From contig NZ_JACJJC010000001.1 of NCBI RefSeq assembly GCF_016899755.1, positions 1-64,000 of the forward strand: a stretch of DNA of 64,000 nt. Reading direction: 5' to 3'. The position numbers and the translations under genes were made by a program. Under the pieces are notes generated by a model, which ran no database searches, was not told where the DNA came from, and worked only from the letters and a program-made list of their open reading frames with translations. This document shows, piece after piece, positions 1-9,089 of the stretch (within the stretch, counting starts at the first letter, position 1; each line of letters begins with the position of its first letter). The stretch is from Sutterella massiliensis. GTDB taxonomy: Bacteria; Pseudomonadota; Gammaproteobacteria; Burkholderiales; Burkholderiaceae_F.

Positions 1-1
1 T

Positions 2-77
2 GGGAACGTAGCTCAGTTGGTAGAGCAGCGGACTCTTAATCCGTCGGTCCAGGGTTCGAATCCCTGCGTTCCCACCA
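2..77 (+). tRNA. tRNA-Lys (anticodon CUU)
   Basis: A complete 76-nt cloverleaf. The seven-base acceptor stem pairs perfectly (GGGAACG with CGTTCCC), the T arm reads GGTTCGAATCC, and the 3' CCA is encoded. The anticodon loop is CTCTTAA, giving anticodon CTT, which decodes the lysine codon AAG. A strong intrinsic terminator follows within ten bases, so this is the end of its transcription unit. Confidence 0.95.
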
Positions 78-81
78 ATTC

Positions 82-113
82 AAAAAGCCGTCGAGTCATC
101 GACGGCTTTTTTC
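82..113 (+). terminator. Intrinsic terminator after tRNA-Lys
   Basis: A stem of AAAAGCCGTCGA with its complement around a four-base GTCA loop, ending in six T residues. It sits directly behind the tRNA and separates it from metN. Confidence 0.85.
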
Positions 114-296
114 ATTTCCGGGCCCTCCAGCACGGCATTTCGAAAGTAATACCGCAAGACGGCACTCGATGCCGCCCGTTCGGGCGCCTGCCGCTGCCTG
201 TCGCCCGCTACACTTGCACAATGCATCAAATCCCCTCGCAATTCGGACGCCGCCCGAGTCTGCGGGCAGACAGCTTCCGGATACAGAAGAAAAAGA

Positions 297-1346
297 ATGA
301 TCCAACTTGAACACATAACGCAGACGTACACCGATCCGTCGGGCAACACCTTCCAAGCGCTCAAGGACGTCTCTCTCGAGATCGAGGACGGTGAGATTTT
401 CGGCATCATCGGCCGCTCGGGCGCGGGCAAGAGTACGCTCGTGCGCTGCATTAATCTGCTCAATCGGCCGAGCGAAGGTCGCGTTATCGTCAACGAGCAC
501 GATCTCACCGCGCTCCCGGAAAGCGAACTGCGCGAGGTGCGCCGCTCGATCGGGATGATCTTCCAGCACTTCAACCTGCTCTCGTCGCGCACCGTTTATC
601 AGAACGTTGCGTTGCCGCTCGAACTCGTCGGCACGCCCAAAGACGTGATCGATAAGAAAATCCGCCCTCTCATTGAACTCGTGGGCCTTACCGAACACGT
701 TGACAAATACCCCTCCCAGCTCTCGGGCGGTCAGAAGCAGCGTGTCGGCATCGCCCGTGCGCTCGCTAACGACCCGAAGGTGCTTCTTTCCGACGAAGCG
801 ACCTCGGCGCTTGACCCTGAAACGACGGTCGCTACGCTCGCGCTTTTGCAGAAAATCAACCGCGAGCTCGGCGTCACGATCGTTCTTATTACGCACGAAA
901 TGAACGTCGTCAAGCAGATCTGCAACCGCGTGGCCGTCATGAACAAGGGCGAAATCGTTGAGCGCGGCAACGTAATCGACATCTTTGCGCGACCGCAGAG
1001 CGAGACCACCAAAGCACTCATCGGTAACGTCGTTGCAAGCGACCTGCCCGAATCGATCATCGAGCGCGTGCGATCGGCACGCGCCGCCCGCAGTTCGCAC
1101 GAAGAGGTTCACCTGCTTCGCCTCTCCTTCATCGGCGACGAAGTCACGCAGCCCGTCATCTCCGAATGCTCGCGCGCCTTCGACATCAACTTCAACATCC
1201 TGCGCGGCACCGTTGACGACATGCAGGGCCGCAGCCTCGGCACGCTCACGATTCTCGTTGAAGCCGAGGCCGACGTTTACGAAAAAGCCGTTCACTTCCT
1301 GCGCCAGCGCGGCGTCAATGTAGAGGAGCTCTCCGATGTCCAGTAG
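297..1346 (+). CDS. metN: Methionine ABC transporter ATP-binding protein MetN
   Basis: This is the ATPase subunit of the MetNI(Q) importer that takes up D- and L-methionine across the inner membrane. The 349-residue protein has Walker A GRSGAGKS at 39-46, the Q-loop glutamine near 90, the LSGGQ signature at 142-146, Walker B LLSDEA around 163-168 and the switch histidine near 200. Residues from about 265 to the end form the NIL domain, which in this family binds methionine and inhibits transport when cytoplasmic methionine is high. The gene overlaps metI by 11 bases, so the two are co-translated. No metQ lipoprotein gene follows, so the binding protein must be encoded elsewhere. I saw no S-box-like leader in the 180 bases upstream. 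Confidence 0.93.
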   Translation: MIQLEHITQTYTDPSGNTFQALKDVSLEIEDGEIFGIIGRSGAGKSTLVRCINLLNRPSEGRVIVNEHDLTALPESELREVRRSIGMIFQHFNLLSSRTVYQNVALPLELVGTPKDVIDKKIRPLIELVGLTEHVDKYPSQLSGGQKQRVGIARALANDPKVLLSDEATSALDPETTVATLALLQKINRELGVTIVLITHEMNVVKQICNRVAVMNKGEIVERGNVIDIFARPQSETTKALIGNVVASDLPESIIERVRSARAARSSHEEVHLLRLSFIGDEVTQPVISECSRAFDINFNILRGTVDDMQGRSLGTLTILVEAEADVYEKAVHFLRQRGVNVEELSDVQ

Positions 1347-1989
1347 TCTTGTCAGCATGATCTTCGATTCGTTCCTCGAAACGCTTGTCATGGTGGCCAT
1401 TTCGGGTGGCATCGGAACGGTTCTCGGCATCCCGCTTGGCATCATTCTCTTTGTGACGGACAAGAAGTCCTTTCTGCCGATGCCGGTGCTCAACGTGGTT
1501 CTCGGCGCAATCGTCAATGCTCTGCGCTCCGTGCCCTTCATCATTCTGCTCGTGGCGATCATTCCGTTCACGCGCCTCGTCGTCGGCTCCTCGATCGGCA
1601 CGGCCGCAGCGATCGTGCCGCTCACGATTTCGGTGGCGCCTTTCATCGCCCGAATCGTCGAAACGAGCCTGCGCGAAGTGGATAAGGGACTCGTCGAGGC
1701 CGCTCAGGCCATGGGGGCGACGAACCTGCAAATCGTCACGAAGGTACTTCTGCCCGAAGCGATGCCCGGCATCCTCGCCGGCCTTACCATTGCCGTGATT
1801 TCGCTCATCGGCTACTCGGCCATGGCAGGCGTTGTGGGCGGCGGCGGCTTGGGTGACCTCGGCATCCGCTACGGTTACCAGCGATTCATGCCCGAAGTCA
1901 TGTGGCCCGTCGTGATCGTGCTCATCGTCCTCGTTCAGGGGCTGCAGTCCTTCGGCGACCGGCTTGTTCGAAAGATTTCGCACCGCTAA
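1336..1989 (+). CDS. metI: Methionine ABC transporter permease MetI
   Basis: This is the inner-membrane permease partner of MetN; two MetI and two MetN subunits form the methionine importer. The 217-residue protein is hydrophobic with about five membrane spans. The cytoplasmic EAA loop, beginning EAAQAMGATN near residue 121, is where the ATPase docks. The length matches the family. It starts inside the end of metN (11-base overlap) and is followed by an intrinsic terminator, so the operon here is only metNI and a metQ gene is missing from it. Confidence 0.92.
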   Translation: MSSSLVSMIFDSFLETLVMVAISGGIGTVLGIPLGIILFVTDKKSFLPMPVLNVVLGAIVNALRSVPFIILLVAIIPFTRLVVGSSIGTAAAIVPLTISVAPFIARIVETSLREVDKGLVEAAQAMGATNLQIVTKVLLPEAMPGILAGLTIAVISLIGYSAMAGVVGGGGLGDLGIRYGYQRFMPEVMWPVVIVLIVLVQGLQSFGDRLVRKISHR

Positions 1990-2024
1990 AGCAACGATTC
2001 AATAGGCGAACCGACATTCGATCG

Positions 2025-2058
2025 AGGGCGCTCCGCGTACGGAGCGCCCTTCGTTTTT
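2025..2058 (+). terminator. Intrinsic terminator after metNI
   Basis: A perfect 11-base stem, AGGGCGCTCCG with its complement around a CGTA loop, followed by TTCGTTTTT. It ends the metNI unit. Confidence 0.85.
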
Positions 2059-2126
2059 CCCGCTCGGCCGACATCCGCTGTTAGAATCTCGCGCACTCCG
2101 GCCATGCCGTCGCTTTCATCGAAAAA

Positions 2127-2858
2127 ATGGACAAGAAAGAACTCACTGCTGAAGAACTTGAAGCGCTCAAGAACCGCCACATCCGCAGCTTCGTGCTGCG
2201 CCGCGGTCACATTTCCAACGCCCAGAAGCGCGCACTCGAAGAGGTGCTCCCCCGCTACGAAGTCGCCTACGCCGATACGCCGATTGCCTTCGAGTCGATT
2301 TTCGGACGCTCGGCGCCCGTCGTTCTTGAAATCGGCTGCGGCATGGGAGAAACAACCGCCCGTATCGCGCAGCTTCGCCCGGACGTGAACTACCTCGGCT
2401 GCGAAGTCTTCGCCGCGGGCGTCGGCGCACTTGCCAAGCGCCTCGAAGAAGGCGGCATAGAGAACGTGCGCATCATTCGTCACGACGCCGTTGAAGTCGT
2501 GCGCGACATGATTGCGGACAATTCGCTCGATGGCGTGCACATCTACTTCCCCGATCCCTGGCGCAAAGCGCGTCACCACAAGCGGCGCCTCGTCGCGCAG
2601 CCTTTCATCGGGATGCTTGCCTCGAAGATTCGCCCGGGCGGCTACATTCACTGCGCCACGGACTGGCAGAACTACGCCGAGCAGATGCTCGAAGTTCTTG
2701 AAGGGGAAGCGAAGCTTGCAAACCTGCACGGCGCTGGCAACTACAGCCCTGTCATGGGCAACCCCTTGAGCGAGCGCCCGACAACAAAGTTCCAGTCGCG
2801 CGGCGAGCGCCTCGGGCACGGCATCTGGGACCTCGTCTATATCCGAAAGCCCGAATAA
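2127..2858 (+). CDS. trmB: tRNA (guanine-N7-)-methyltransferase TrmB
   Basis: TrmB uses S-adenosylmethionine to methylate G46 in the variable loop of tRNAs. The 243-residue protein shows the N-terminal arginine-rich [12 protein letters not shown] stretch (19-30), the SAM-binding motif LEIGCGMG at 67-74, the family signature [14 protein letters not shown] at 141-154 and a C-terminal [17 protein letters not shown] motif. Length and motif order are typical of the family. A candidate -10 hexamer TAGAAT lies at about 2082-2087, just behind the metNI terminator. The gene appears to be a single unit, ended by the hairpin at 2898. Confidence 0.95.
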   Translation: MDKKELTAEELEALKNRHIRSFVLRRGHISNAQKRALEEVLPRYEVAYADTPIAFESIFGRSAPVVLEIGCGMGETTARIAQLRPDVNYLGCEVFAAGVGALAKRLEEGGIENVRIIRHDAVEVVRDMIADNSLDGVHIYFPDPWRKARHHKRRLVAQPFIGMLASKIRPGGYIHCATDWQNYAEQMLEVLEGEAKLANLHGAGNYSPVMGNPLSERPTTKFQSRGERLGHGIWDLVYIRKPE

Positions 2859-2897
2859 GGCGTTTTTCGACTGAAATACGCTCCGGAAGAAAAGCCC

Positions 2898-2940
2898 GCG
2901 GCGGACCTCCGTATCGGAAATCCGCCGCATTTCTTTTTCT
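2898..2940. terminator. Probable bidirectional terminator between trmB and uppP
   Basis: The stem GCGGCGGA/TCCGCCGC holds a smaller inner TCCG/CGGA pairing. On the plus strand it is followed by TTTCTTTTTCTTC. On the minus strand it is followed by GGCTTTTCTTCC. It lies between the convergent trmB and uppP and could serve both. Confidence 0.65.
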
Positions 2941-2957
2941 TCGCGACCGCCAAAGCG

Positions 2958-3797
2958 TCAGATATCGCGCCACTCGACGGCGCCTGTTGCCCCTAGAACG
3001 AGGATGAGAATTCCGAAGACGATTCGGTACCAGCCAAACGCTTTGAAATCGTTTGTCGAAACGTAGCGCAGCAGCCAGCGCACGACAAAGAGCGCGCTCA
3101 GAAACGAGACGACCGTACCGACGACAAGCCCCTCGAGATTCGCCGCAGCAAGCATGTCGCGCGCCTTGTAGAGGTCATACACCGTCGCGCCGAAAATCGT
3201 CGGAATTGACAGGAAAAACGAGAACTCTGTGGCCGCCTTGCGTGAAAGACCGAGGAAAAGACCTCCGATGATGGTCGCACCCGAACGGCTCGTCCCGGGA
3301 ATCATCGCAAAGCACTGCATGAAGCCCACAAGAAGCGCATCCTTCCAGGTCATATCATCCATTGTGAGAACGCGCGGCGCGCGCCCCTTCGCCGCTTCGC
3401 GCTTTTCAACCCAAAGAATGATAAGGCCGCCCACAACAAGCGCCGCCGCAACAGTAACGGGATTGAAGAGATACGTCTTGATCGCGCCGGCAACCAACAC
3501 GCCGACAAGCGCCGCGGGCAGAAAGCCCACGATCGTATTAACGGCAAGACGCTGTTCGACAGGGTCGGAGAAGAGTCCGCGCAAAATGCGCACAATGCGC
3601 TCACGGTAATACCAGCAGACAGCGAGAATGGCACCCGCCTGAATGGCAACGACAAATGTGTCTGCGCCGGGCGCGTCGGCAAAGTTCACCAAATCCGACG
3701 CAATGATGAGATGCCCGGTCGAGCTGATCGGCAGAAACTCCGTCAGTCCTTCAACTATGCCGAGAACAACTGTCTGCAGCAGATAAAGCCAATCCAC
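2958..3797 (-). CDS. uppP: Undecaprenyl-diphosphatase UppP (BacA)
   Basis: This integral membrane phosphatase converts undecaprenyl diphosphate to undecaprenyl phosphate, recycling the lipid carrier for peptidoglycan and O-antigen synthesis; overexpression of the family gives bacitracin resistance. The 279-residue protein carries both family signatures: the glutamate-rich [17 protein letters not shown] at 13-29 and the phosphatase loop PGTSRSG at 167-173. It has about eight hydrophobic spans. Length is normal. It stands alone, convergent with trmB and divergent from the UPF0149 gene. Confidence 0.95.
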   Translation of the reverse strand: MDWLYLLQTVVLGIVEGLTEFLPISSTGHLIIASDLVNFADAPGADTFVVAIQAGAILAVCWYYRERIVRILRGLFSDPVEQRLAVNTIVGFLPAALVGVLVAGAIKTYLFNPVTVAAALVVGGLIILWVEKREAAKGRAPRVLTMDDMTWKDALLVGFMQCFAMIPGTSRSGATIIGGLFLGLSRKAATEFSFFLSIPTIFGATVYDLYKARDMLAAANLEGLVVGTVVSFLSALFVVRWLLRYVSTNDFKAFGWYRIVFGILILVLGATGAVEWRDI

Positions 3798-3945
3798 GAG
3801 CGCCCCCTTTTTTTTTGAAAGAGCTCATTATGCGCGATCGTTCGGTGACATGCTGAACAAACATTTGCGTGCAAAAGCAACAATCCGAAAACCTTTGGGC
3901 TATGATCGCGCCCACACAAACTTCCAGCACGAAAGGAAACTGCAA

Positions 3946-4650
3946 ATGAATCATCAGGATGCCCGTCTCATCGACGCAGAACAGATCGAAGAGCTCGATC
4001 GCCTTCTCGAACCGCTCGGCGAGAGCGTCATGGAGGTCGGCGTGCTTGACGGCTATCTCACCGCTTCGCTGCTGGCGCCCGAGATGCCGACGGACGAAGA
4101 CCTGTTGCCCTTCATCTTTGACGAAGAAGGCGACCCCGAAAAGGTGCCTGACAATCCCCGCATTCTCGAGCTCATCGACATGCGAAAGCGCGAAATCGCC
4201 GCGGCGCTCAACGCAGGCGGCGGTCTCGATCCGATCATTCTCCCGTTCGTTGACGACGAGGGCAACGAAATTCTCGACGCCGAAGGCATCGACGCAATCG
4301 AGCCCTGGGCCACGGGCTTCTTCATGGGAGCGGGCGTGTGGGCCGACCCGATTCTAGAGGGCGAAGATGACAACGCCTTCAAGCACCTGGCGCGCATTGC
4401 GCGCTATGCGCCGCTTGAAGCCGATTCGCCCGACGATGAAGCGCTGATCGAACGTATCGAAGAGGCCGCAGGCAAGAAGCCCGAAACACTTGCCGACGCA
4501 CTCTACGATGTAGTCGAAAGCGTTTTCGAGCTCAAGCAGTACCTCCGCCCGAACAAGCCCGTTCGCCGTGAATCGCCGCGCATCGGCCGCAACGATCCGT
4601 GTCCTTGTGGCAGCGGTAAGAAGTACAAGCAGTGCTGCGGCAAAAACTGA
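3946..4650 (+). CDS. UPF0149 (YecA/YgfB-like) protein with C-terminal SEC-C zinc motif
   Basis: A 234-residue acidic cytoplasmic protein. The body resembles the UPF0149 family, with an N-terminal [10 protein letters not shown] segment (31-40) and [10 protein letters not shown] near 121-130. The last 21 residues form a SEC-C motif, [18 protein letters not shown], whose C219, C221, C230 and C231 should bind zinc. SEC-C tails in SecA bind SecB and ribosomes; in YecA-type proteins the role is poorly known. I chose the ATG at 3946 because AAAGGA sits eight bases upstream; an in-frame ATG at 3850 lacks such a site. A TATGAT hexamer at 3901-3906 is a candidate -10. Confidence 0.85.
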   Translation: MNHQDARLIDAEQIEELDRLLEPLGESVMEVGVLDGYLTASLLAPEMPTDEDLLPFIFDEEGDPEKVPDNPRILELIDMRKREIAAALNAGGGLDPIILPFVDDEGNEILDAEGIDAIEPWATGFFMGAGVWADPILEGEDDNAFKHLARIARYAPLEADSPDDEALIERIEEAAGKKPETLADALYDVVESVFELKQYLRPNKPVRRESPRIGRNDPCPCGSGKKYKQCCGKN

Positions 4651-4682
4651 TCAATCGTTGAACCTTTGTTGACCGCCCGCAC

Positions 4683-6482
4683 TCAGCGCGTCTTCGCACG
4701 TCGCCTGCGCAGCGCGTGCCGTGCAGGCGAAAGGGACTCTTCGAGCGAATGCACGATCGGCGCCGGCTCGCCCGCCATGCGGGCGGCGAGCACCTCAGCG
4801 AGCATGAGTCCCCAGGAGAGCCCGCGAGAACCGAGCGCAAAAAGCCCCCACGCCTGCGGCAGGAGCGGCACCTGCGCGGCTTCAGTGCGGTTGGCGTCAA
4901 GCGCGCGCAGCGCGGGCATATCGACCATAGGCCCCGCAATCGGCATGCGGTCAGCCGCCACCGCACGCACGCCCTCATAAAAGCCGCAGGGCACGCACGC
5001 GTCGGCGCCCTCGAAAAGACGCGGCAAAATGGCGAGATTATGTGCGTGTGCTTCTTGGACGCTTAGAACCGGCTCGCACGCGCGTTCGTAGGTCGCGCCA
5101 ACCCCGACGTAGCCATCGGCCGTCCTGGCAGCGTACCCCCGCCCCGTAACAGGTGCTGCAAGCGTTCTGCAGTCGCAACTTCTCAGAATCGAAATTCGAC
5201 CGTACAGCGGCGAGATACCGTAATCATCAGCCTCGTCCCCAAAAAGCGCGCCTGAAGCCAGTCCGGCAGCCGCTACGACAGCCTGCGCCTTCGCCACAAC
5301 GACCCCCGCTCGGTTGAATGCGAGCCATACCCCTTCCTCGCGTCGTAACCGCACGGGCATATTCGTGAGAACAGGCGAAGCTATTCCCTTGAGGAGCGTT
5401 CGAACGAGCGCCCCAGCATTGACGAGGCGTCCTTCTGCGTACCACCACCCGCCGAAGCGAACACGTGTACCTGCTGTACGGCTTGCCGCATCCGCCTCGA
5501 GGAATTCGGGCACGTAAGGATGATGCCCACCTTTTGCACCGACTTTTGCCACCGAGAGCGCCGCTTGTCGAAAATGCCGCTCCTCCTCTTCGTCGATCGC
5601 AAGATCGAGGAGTCCGCTCGCATGCACGCACTCGGGATGCGCTTCGAGCAGTTCGGCGAGTCGCATCGTACCGGCTGCCGTCAAGCGAAATCCGCTCGTG
5701 TCAACCGCCTCCCAATGTGGATGCGCGAGTGCCGCATATAGCGCCGAGGCGCCGCTCGCCGGCACTGCGCCTGCATCGACAACGCTCAATCGGAAACCGC
5801 GCAATTTGAGCGAGTGCGCGGCAAAGGCCCCCGCCATCCCGGCGCCGACAACTAGTACATCCTTCACGGCCCCTGCGCCGCACGCTACGAGGCTGCCCGC
5901 GACCGGCGTCGACGAAATTTTGGATGTGAAATTGGGCGTGTATTCGCGCTCACCCGCTTTTGTAAACACCTGTAGCTGCGCTTCGCTCCCTTCGAGCTTC
6001 GGCGCCTCTCCGGTCACCCGAACGCGAGTCCCCGGGTGCATGAAGCCGCGAAGCCGCACGGCGTCGCCCAGTTGCCGAACAAAAAGAACATCAGCCCTGC
6101 ATCCCGCCTCGCGCTGCCGTCGCTCGGGCACGATGAAACAGACCTGGATAGTGAGGTTCGGACTGCGGCAGGTCTCGACCTCGCCGCACCGATGCCACCG
6201 ACATGCATTGCTCGGCAAGGCGCTCCCGACAGCACGCGAAACTGCGCCCTCACAGACGCGCCGAAGCCCGGCATTAAAAGATGCCGGCGTCGCGAATAGA
6301 CGCAGAAGCACACGAGCGCCCTTTTCTAAAGTGCGCTGCGCATATGCGAGCGCATCGCGAGCCTGCTCTGGATCAAAGACCGGGTCTGCTGCACCAGCGA
6401 CGTAGATTTTGAGCGCTCGATCGAGGAACGACTCGCTCAAAGAACCAACCGATGCATTGTTAGCAATAACTTCTGCGGGCAT
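4683..6482 (-). CDS. mnmC: MnmC-like FAD oxidoreductase with degenerate methyltransferase domain
   Basis: MnmC finishes mnm5(s2)U34 in tRNA: its FAD domain removes the carboxymethyl group from cmnm5U and its methyltransferase domain then methylates nm5U. The C-terminal part of this 599-residue protein is clearly the oxidoreductase: the dinucleotide fold VVGAGMAGAF at 211-220, a GVRAVAADRMPIAG segment and the ALGSRGLSWG motif near the end. The first ~205 residues can be laid along the usual methyltransferase domain but are about 60 residues shorter. Where the SAM loop GFGTGLN is expected there is GAADPVFD (30-37), and the DGFAP active-site segment reads VRQLGD (135-140). Methylation is therefore unlikely; oxidase activity is likely. 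A terminator separates it from ettA upstream, so it has its own promoter. Confidence 0.8.
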   Translation of the reverse strand: MPAEVIANNASVGSLSESFLDRALKIYVAGAADPVFDPEQARDALAYAQRTLEKGARVLLRLFATPASFNAGLRRVCEGAVSRAVGSALPSNACRWHRCGEVETCRSPNLTIQVCFIVPERRQREAGCRADVLFVRQLGDAVRLRGFMHPGTRVRVTGEAPKLEGSEAQLQVFTKAGEREYTPNFTSKISSTPVAGSLVACGAGAVKDVLVVGAGMAGAFAAHSLKLRGFRLSVVDAGAVPASGASALYAALAHPHWEAVDTSGFRLTAAGTMRLAELLEAHPECVHASGLLDLAIDEEEERHFRQAALSVAKVGAKGGHHPYVPEFLEADAASRTAGTRVRFGGWWYAEGRLVNAGALVRTLLKGIASPVLTNMPVRLRREEGVWLAFNRAGVVVAKAQAVVAAAGLASGALFGDEADDYGISPLYGRISILRSCDCRTLAAPVTGRGYAARTADGYVGVGATYERACEPVLSVQEAHAHNLAILPRLFEGADACVPCGFYEGVRAVAADRMPIAGPMVDMPALRALDANRTEAAQVPLLPQAWGLFALGSRGLSWGLMLAEVLAARMAGEPAPIVHSLEESLSPARHALRRRRAKTR

Positions 6483-6491
6483 GCGTACGTA

Positions 6492-6528
6492 GAAAAAGAG
6501 AGGTTGCTCTCGAAAGCGCAGCCTCTCT
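6492..6528 (-). terminator. Intrinsic terminator after ettA
   Basis: Read on the minus strand, AGAGAGGCTGC pairs with GCAACCTCTCT around a ten-base loop and runs into TTTTCT. It ends ettA ahead of mnmC. Confidence 0.8.
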
Positions 6529-6593
6529 CATTGTCGGAAAGCATTGCAGCAGGGACCCGACGGCACGCCGAGCCCCTCAGCCGCTCATCAAGC

Positions 6594-8258
6594 TCAGTGC
6601 TTGAGCGGCTTGAAACGAAGACGCTTCGGGCGCGCCCCTTCTTCGCCGAGACGACGGCGCTTGTCGGCTTCGTACTCGTTGTAGTTGCCGTCAAAGAAGA
6701 CAACCTTCGAGTCACCTTCGAAGGCAAGGATGTGCGTAGCAATGCGGTCGAGGAACCAACGGTCGTGCGAGGTCACGAGCGCGCAACCCGCGAACTCGAG
6801 AAGCGCCTCTTCGAGCGCGCGAAGCGTTTCGACGTCCAGGTCGTTCGACGGTTCGTCGAGCAGCAGCACGTTGCCGCCCGCAAGCAGCGTCTTGGCAAGG
6901 TGCAGACGACCGCGCTCGCCCCCAGAGAGCGCGCCAACGAGCTTTTGCTGATCAGCGCCCTTGAAGTTAAAGCGGCCGAGATAAGCACGGCTCTGCATGG
7001 AGAACTTGCCCACCTGCAGCACGTCGAGACCATCGGAAACGGCCTCAAAGACCGTCTTGTCGTTCGGCAGCGAATCGCGCAGCTGATCGACGGCGGCAAG
7101 ATGCACCGTCGGGCCGATCTTGATTTCACCGCTGTCGGGGGTCTCGCGGCCTTCGATCATCTTGAAGAGCGTCGACTTGCCGGCGCCATTCGGACCAATT
7201 ACGCCGACGATAGCGCCGGGCGGAATCGTGAAGGAGAGATCGTCAATAAGCAGACGATCGCCAAAGCCCTTCGAAACATGGCTGAATTCGATCACGTTGT
7301 TGCCAAGGCGCTCCGCGACAGGAATGAAAATTTCATTCGTTTCGTTACGCTGCTGGTACTCAATGCTCGAGAGCTCCTCAAAGCGCGACAGACGAGCCTT
7401 TGACTTCGCCTGACGCCCCTTCGGATTCTGACGAACCCATTCAAGTTCGTGCTTGATCGCCTTCATGCGTGCATCCTGCTGGCGCTTTTCGATTTCGAGG
7501 CGCTTTTCCTTCTGGTCGAGCCAGGACGAGTAATTGCCCTTCCAAGGAATGCCCTCGCCGCGGTCAAGTTCAAGAATCCATTCGGCGGCGTTGTCAAGGA
7601 AGTAGCGATCGTGCGTAACGGCAACGACCGTACCCGGGAAGCGGTGCAGGAACTGCTCGAGCCACTCGACGGATTCGGCGTCAAGGTGATTTGTCGGTTC
7701 ATCAAGGAGCAGCATGTCCGGGCGCGAAAGAAGCAGACGGCAAAGCGCCACGCGGCGCTTTTCACCGCCCGAAAGCACGCCCACCTTGGTATCCCAAGGC
7801 GGCAGACGCAGCGCGTCGGCTGCCACTTCCATCTGCGTTTCGGCGTTCGTGCCCGCAGCGGCAATGATGGCCTCAAGGCGTGCCTGCTCGGCGGCGAGTT
7901 GATCGAAGTCGGCATCCGGCTCGGCATAAGCGGCATAGACAGCATCGAGCTTGGCCTGCGCTTCCATCACTTCGCCCATACCCTCTTCGACCGTCTGACG
8001 CACGGTCTTCTCAGGGTCGAGCTGCGGCTCCTGCGGCAGATACCCGATCTTGAGATTCGGCATCGGAATCGCTTCGCCTTCGTGATCCTGATCGACGCCG
8101 GCCATAATTTTGAGCAGCGTCGACTTGCCCGCGCCGTTTAGGCCGAGCACGCCGATCTTGGCGCCCGGGAAAAAGGAGAGCGAAATGTCCTTGAGAATCT
8201 GACGCTTGGGCGGAACAACCTTACCCACGCGATTCATGGTGAAAACGTACTGTGCCAT
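6594..8258 (-). CDS. ettA: Energy-dependent translational throttle protein EttA (ABC-F ATPase)
   Basis: EttA is a cytoplasmic ABC-F protein that binds the ribosomal E site and gates entry into elongation according to the ATP/ADP ratio. The protein has two ABC cassettes: the first with GLNGAGKS at 39-46 and LSGGEKRR, the second with GPNGAGKS and LSGGERGR. Both have LLLDEP Walker B motifs. Between them lies a charged helical linker (around KSKARLSRFEEL) matching the P-site tRNA interaction motif. The ATG at 8258 gives 554 residues, the usual EttA length and N-terminus; a longer in-frame reading to 8387 adds a low-complexity leader with no family match. Confidence 0.95.
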   Translation of the reverse strand: MAQYVFTMNRVGKVVPPKRQILKDISLSFFPGAKIGVLGLNGAGKSTLLKIMAGVDQDHEGEAIPMPNLKIGYLPQEPQLDPEKTVRQTVEEGMGEVMEAQAKLDAVYAAYAEPDADFDQLAAEQARLEAIIAAAGTNAETQMEVAADALRLPPWDTKVGVLSGGEKRRVALCRLLLSRPDMLLLDEPTNHLDAESVEWLEQFLHRFPGTVVAVTHDRYFLDNAAEWILELDRGEGIPWKGNYSSWLDQKEKRLEIEKRQQDARMKAIKHELEWVRQNPKGRQAKSKARLSRFEELSSIEYQQRNETNEIFIPVAERLGNNVIEFSHVSKGFGDRLLIDDLSFTIPPGAIVGVIGPNGAGKSTLFKMIEGRETPDSGEIKIGPTVHLAAVDQLRDSLPNDKTVFEAVSDGLDVLQVGKFSMQSRAYLGRFNFKGADQQKLVGALSGGERGRLHLAKTLLAGGNVLLLDEPSNDLDVETLRALEEALLEFAGCALVTSHDRWFLDRIATHILAFEGDSKVVFFDGNYNEYEADKRRRLGEEGARPKRLRFKPLKH

Positions 8259-8415
8259 GTTCCTAATGCAAAGTTCGGAGGTCGATGCGCTCGCAGAAAA
8301 AGAAGCGCGCCCGATGTGAGCGCGCATCTTAGCAAGTTCAGCGAGAAATTGCTTCAACTTGTTTGTTTTTAAAAGAATTTTTTGCAATTTGTCCGTACAG
8401 CGAATGCTGCCGAGC

Positions 8416-9084
8416 TCAGCGGCGCTTCTTCTTTTTCATCCCGAAGTAGCCGCGGAACACCCAGAAGCGGCGAACTTTGTTGATGCGCTCGAGTTCTGCC
8501 TTACGCGCGTCGCCCATCGCTTCGGGCTGGTACTTCGCCCACTTCTTGAGTACGCCCGAGAAGTCGAAGTCTTCAAGAATCTTCCTAAGACCCCGCGGCA
8601 TCCTGTCGGTAAAGAGCGACGACTGAAAGTCGATGATCCCCGGCGTATCGTCGGGCCGAATCATTACGTTGCCGAGCCCGCGCAGATCCAAGTGCACGAC
8701 ACCGCGCGCATGCATGGCATCAACGAGTGCCTCGAGCTTCTCGAGAAAGTCCGGCGTGACACGCTCCTTGACGCGCTTGCCGATCGACTCGCCCGGCATA
8801 AACTGCACAGCAATCGCATAGCGGTCGATGCGAAAGGCCGAATCGGCAATACCGTCGACGCCTTCGAGCCGATTGAGGAAAGCGAGTTCGCGCGACAAAA
8901 GCACGGGAGCAATAAACCAGCGCACGAACCAAGGCCGCGATGAAAAGTCCTTCACGGTCCAGGTGCGGCCGGCGGCCTCGATTTTCGTAACGACCGCATT
9001 GGCCGTTCGCCCGTCGCGAAGGAGCTTTTGCGGCGCGCTTTTCATGTCCTCGCGCGTAAAGGGTTGGGACTTCTCTTGCTGCAT
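8416..9084 (-). CDS. Small kinase-like protein (WaaP/RIO-like fold)
   Basis: A 222-residue protein with the core residues of the protein-kinase-like fold. It has VKDF with a candidate ATP-binding lysine at 45, RELAFL with a glutamate at 66, the catalytic loop HLDLRGLGN (H131, D133, N139) and IIDFQ with the metal-binding aspartate at 152. This layout resembles the lipopolysaccharide core kinase (WaaP/KdkA) and RIO-type groups rather than Ser/Thr kinases. The tail is very basic (KKKKRR). The substrate is unknown; an LPS or other small-molecule target is a guess. It lies between ettA and an unknown gene on the same strand, about 157 bases before ettA. Confidence 0.7.
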   Translation of the reverse strand: MQQEKSQPFTREDMKSAPQKLLRDGRTANAVVTKIEAAGRTWTVKDFSSRPWFVRWFIAPVLLSRELAFLNRLEGVDGIADSAFRIDRYAIAVQFMPGESIGKRVKERVTPDFLEKLEALVDAMHARGVVHLDLRGLGNVMIRPDDTPGIIDFQSSLFTDRMPRGLRKILEDFDFSGVLKKWAKYQPEAMGDARKAELERINKVRRFWVFRGYFGMKKKKRR

Positions 9085-9089
9085 GCTTT

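Noticed and set aside
114..296. Possible SAM-responsive leader upstream of metN
   Set aside because: Nothing resembling an S-box, SAM-II or related fold, and no anti-terminator/terminator pair could be drawn.
17..310. Open frame running from the tRNA-Lys into metN
   Set aside because: It reads through a tRNA and an intrinsic terminator and has no protein-like features.
3850..3945. Longer start for the UPF0149/SEC-C protein
   Set aside because: The extra 32 residues cover the likely promoter and lack a ribosome-binding site, whereas 3946 has AAAGGA at the right distance.
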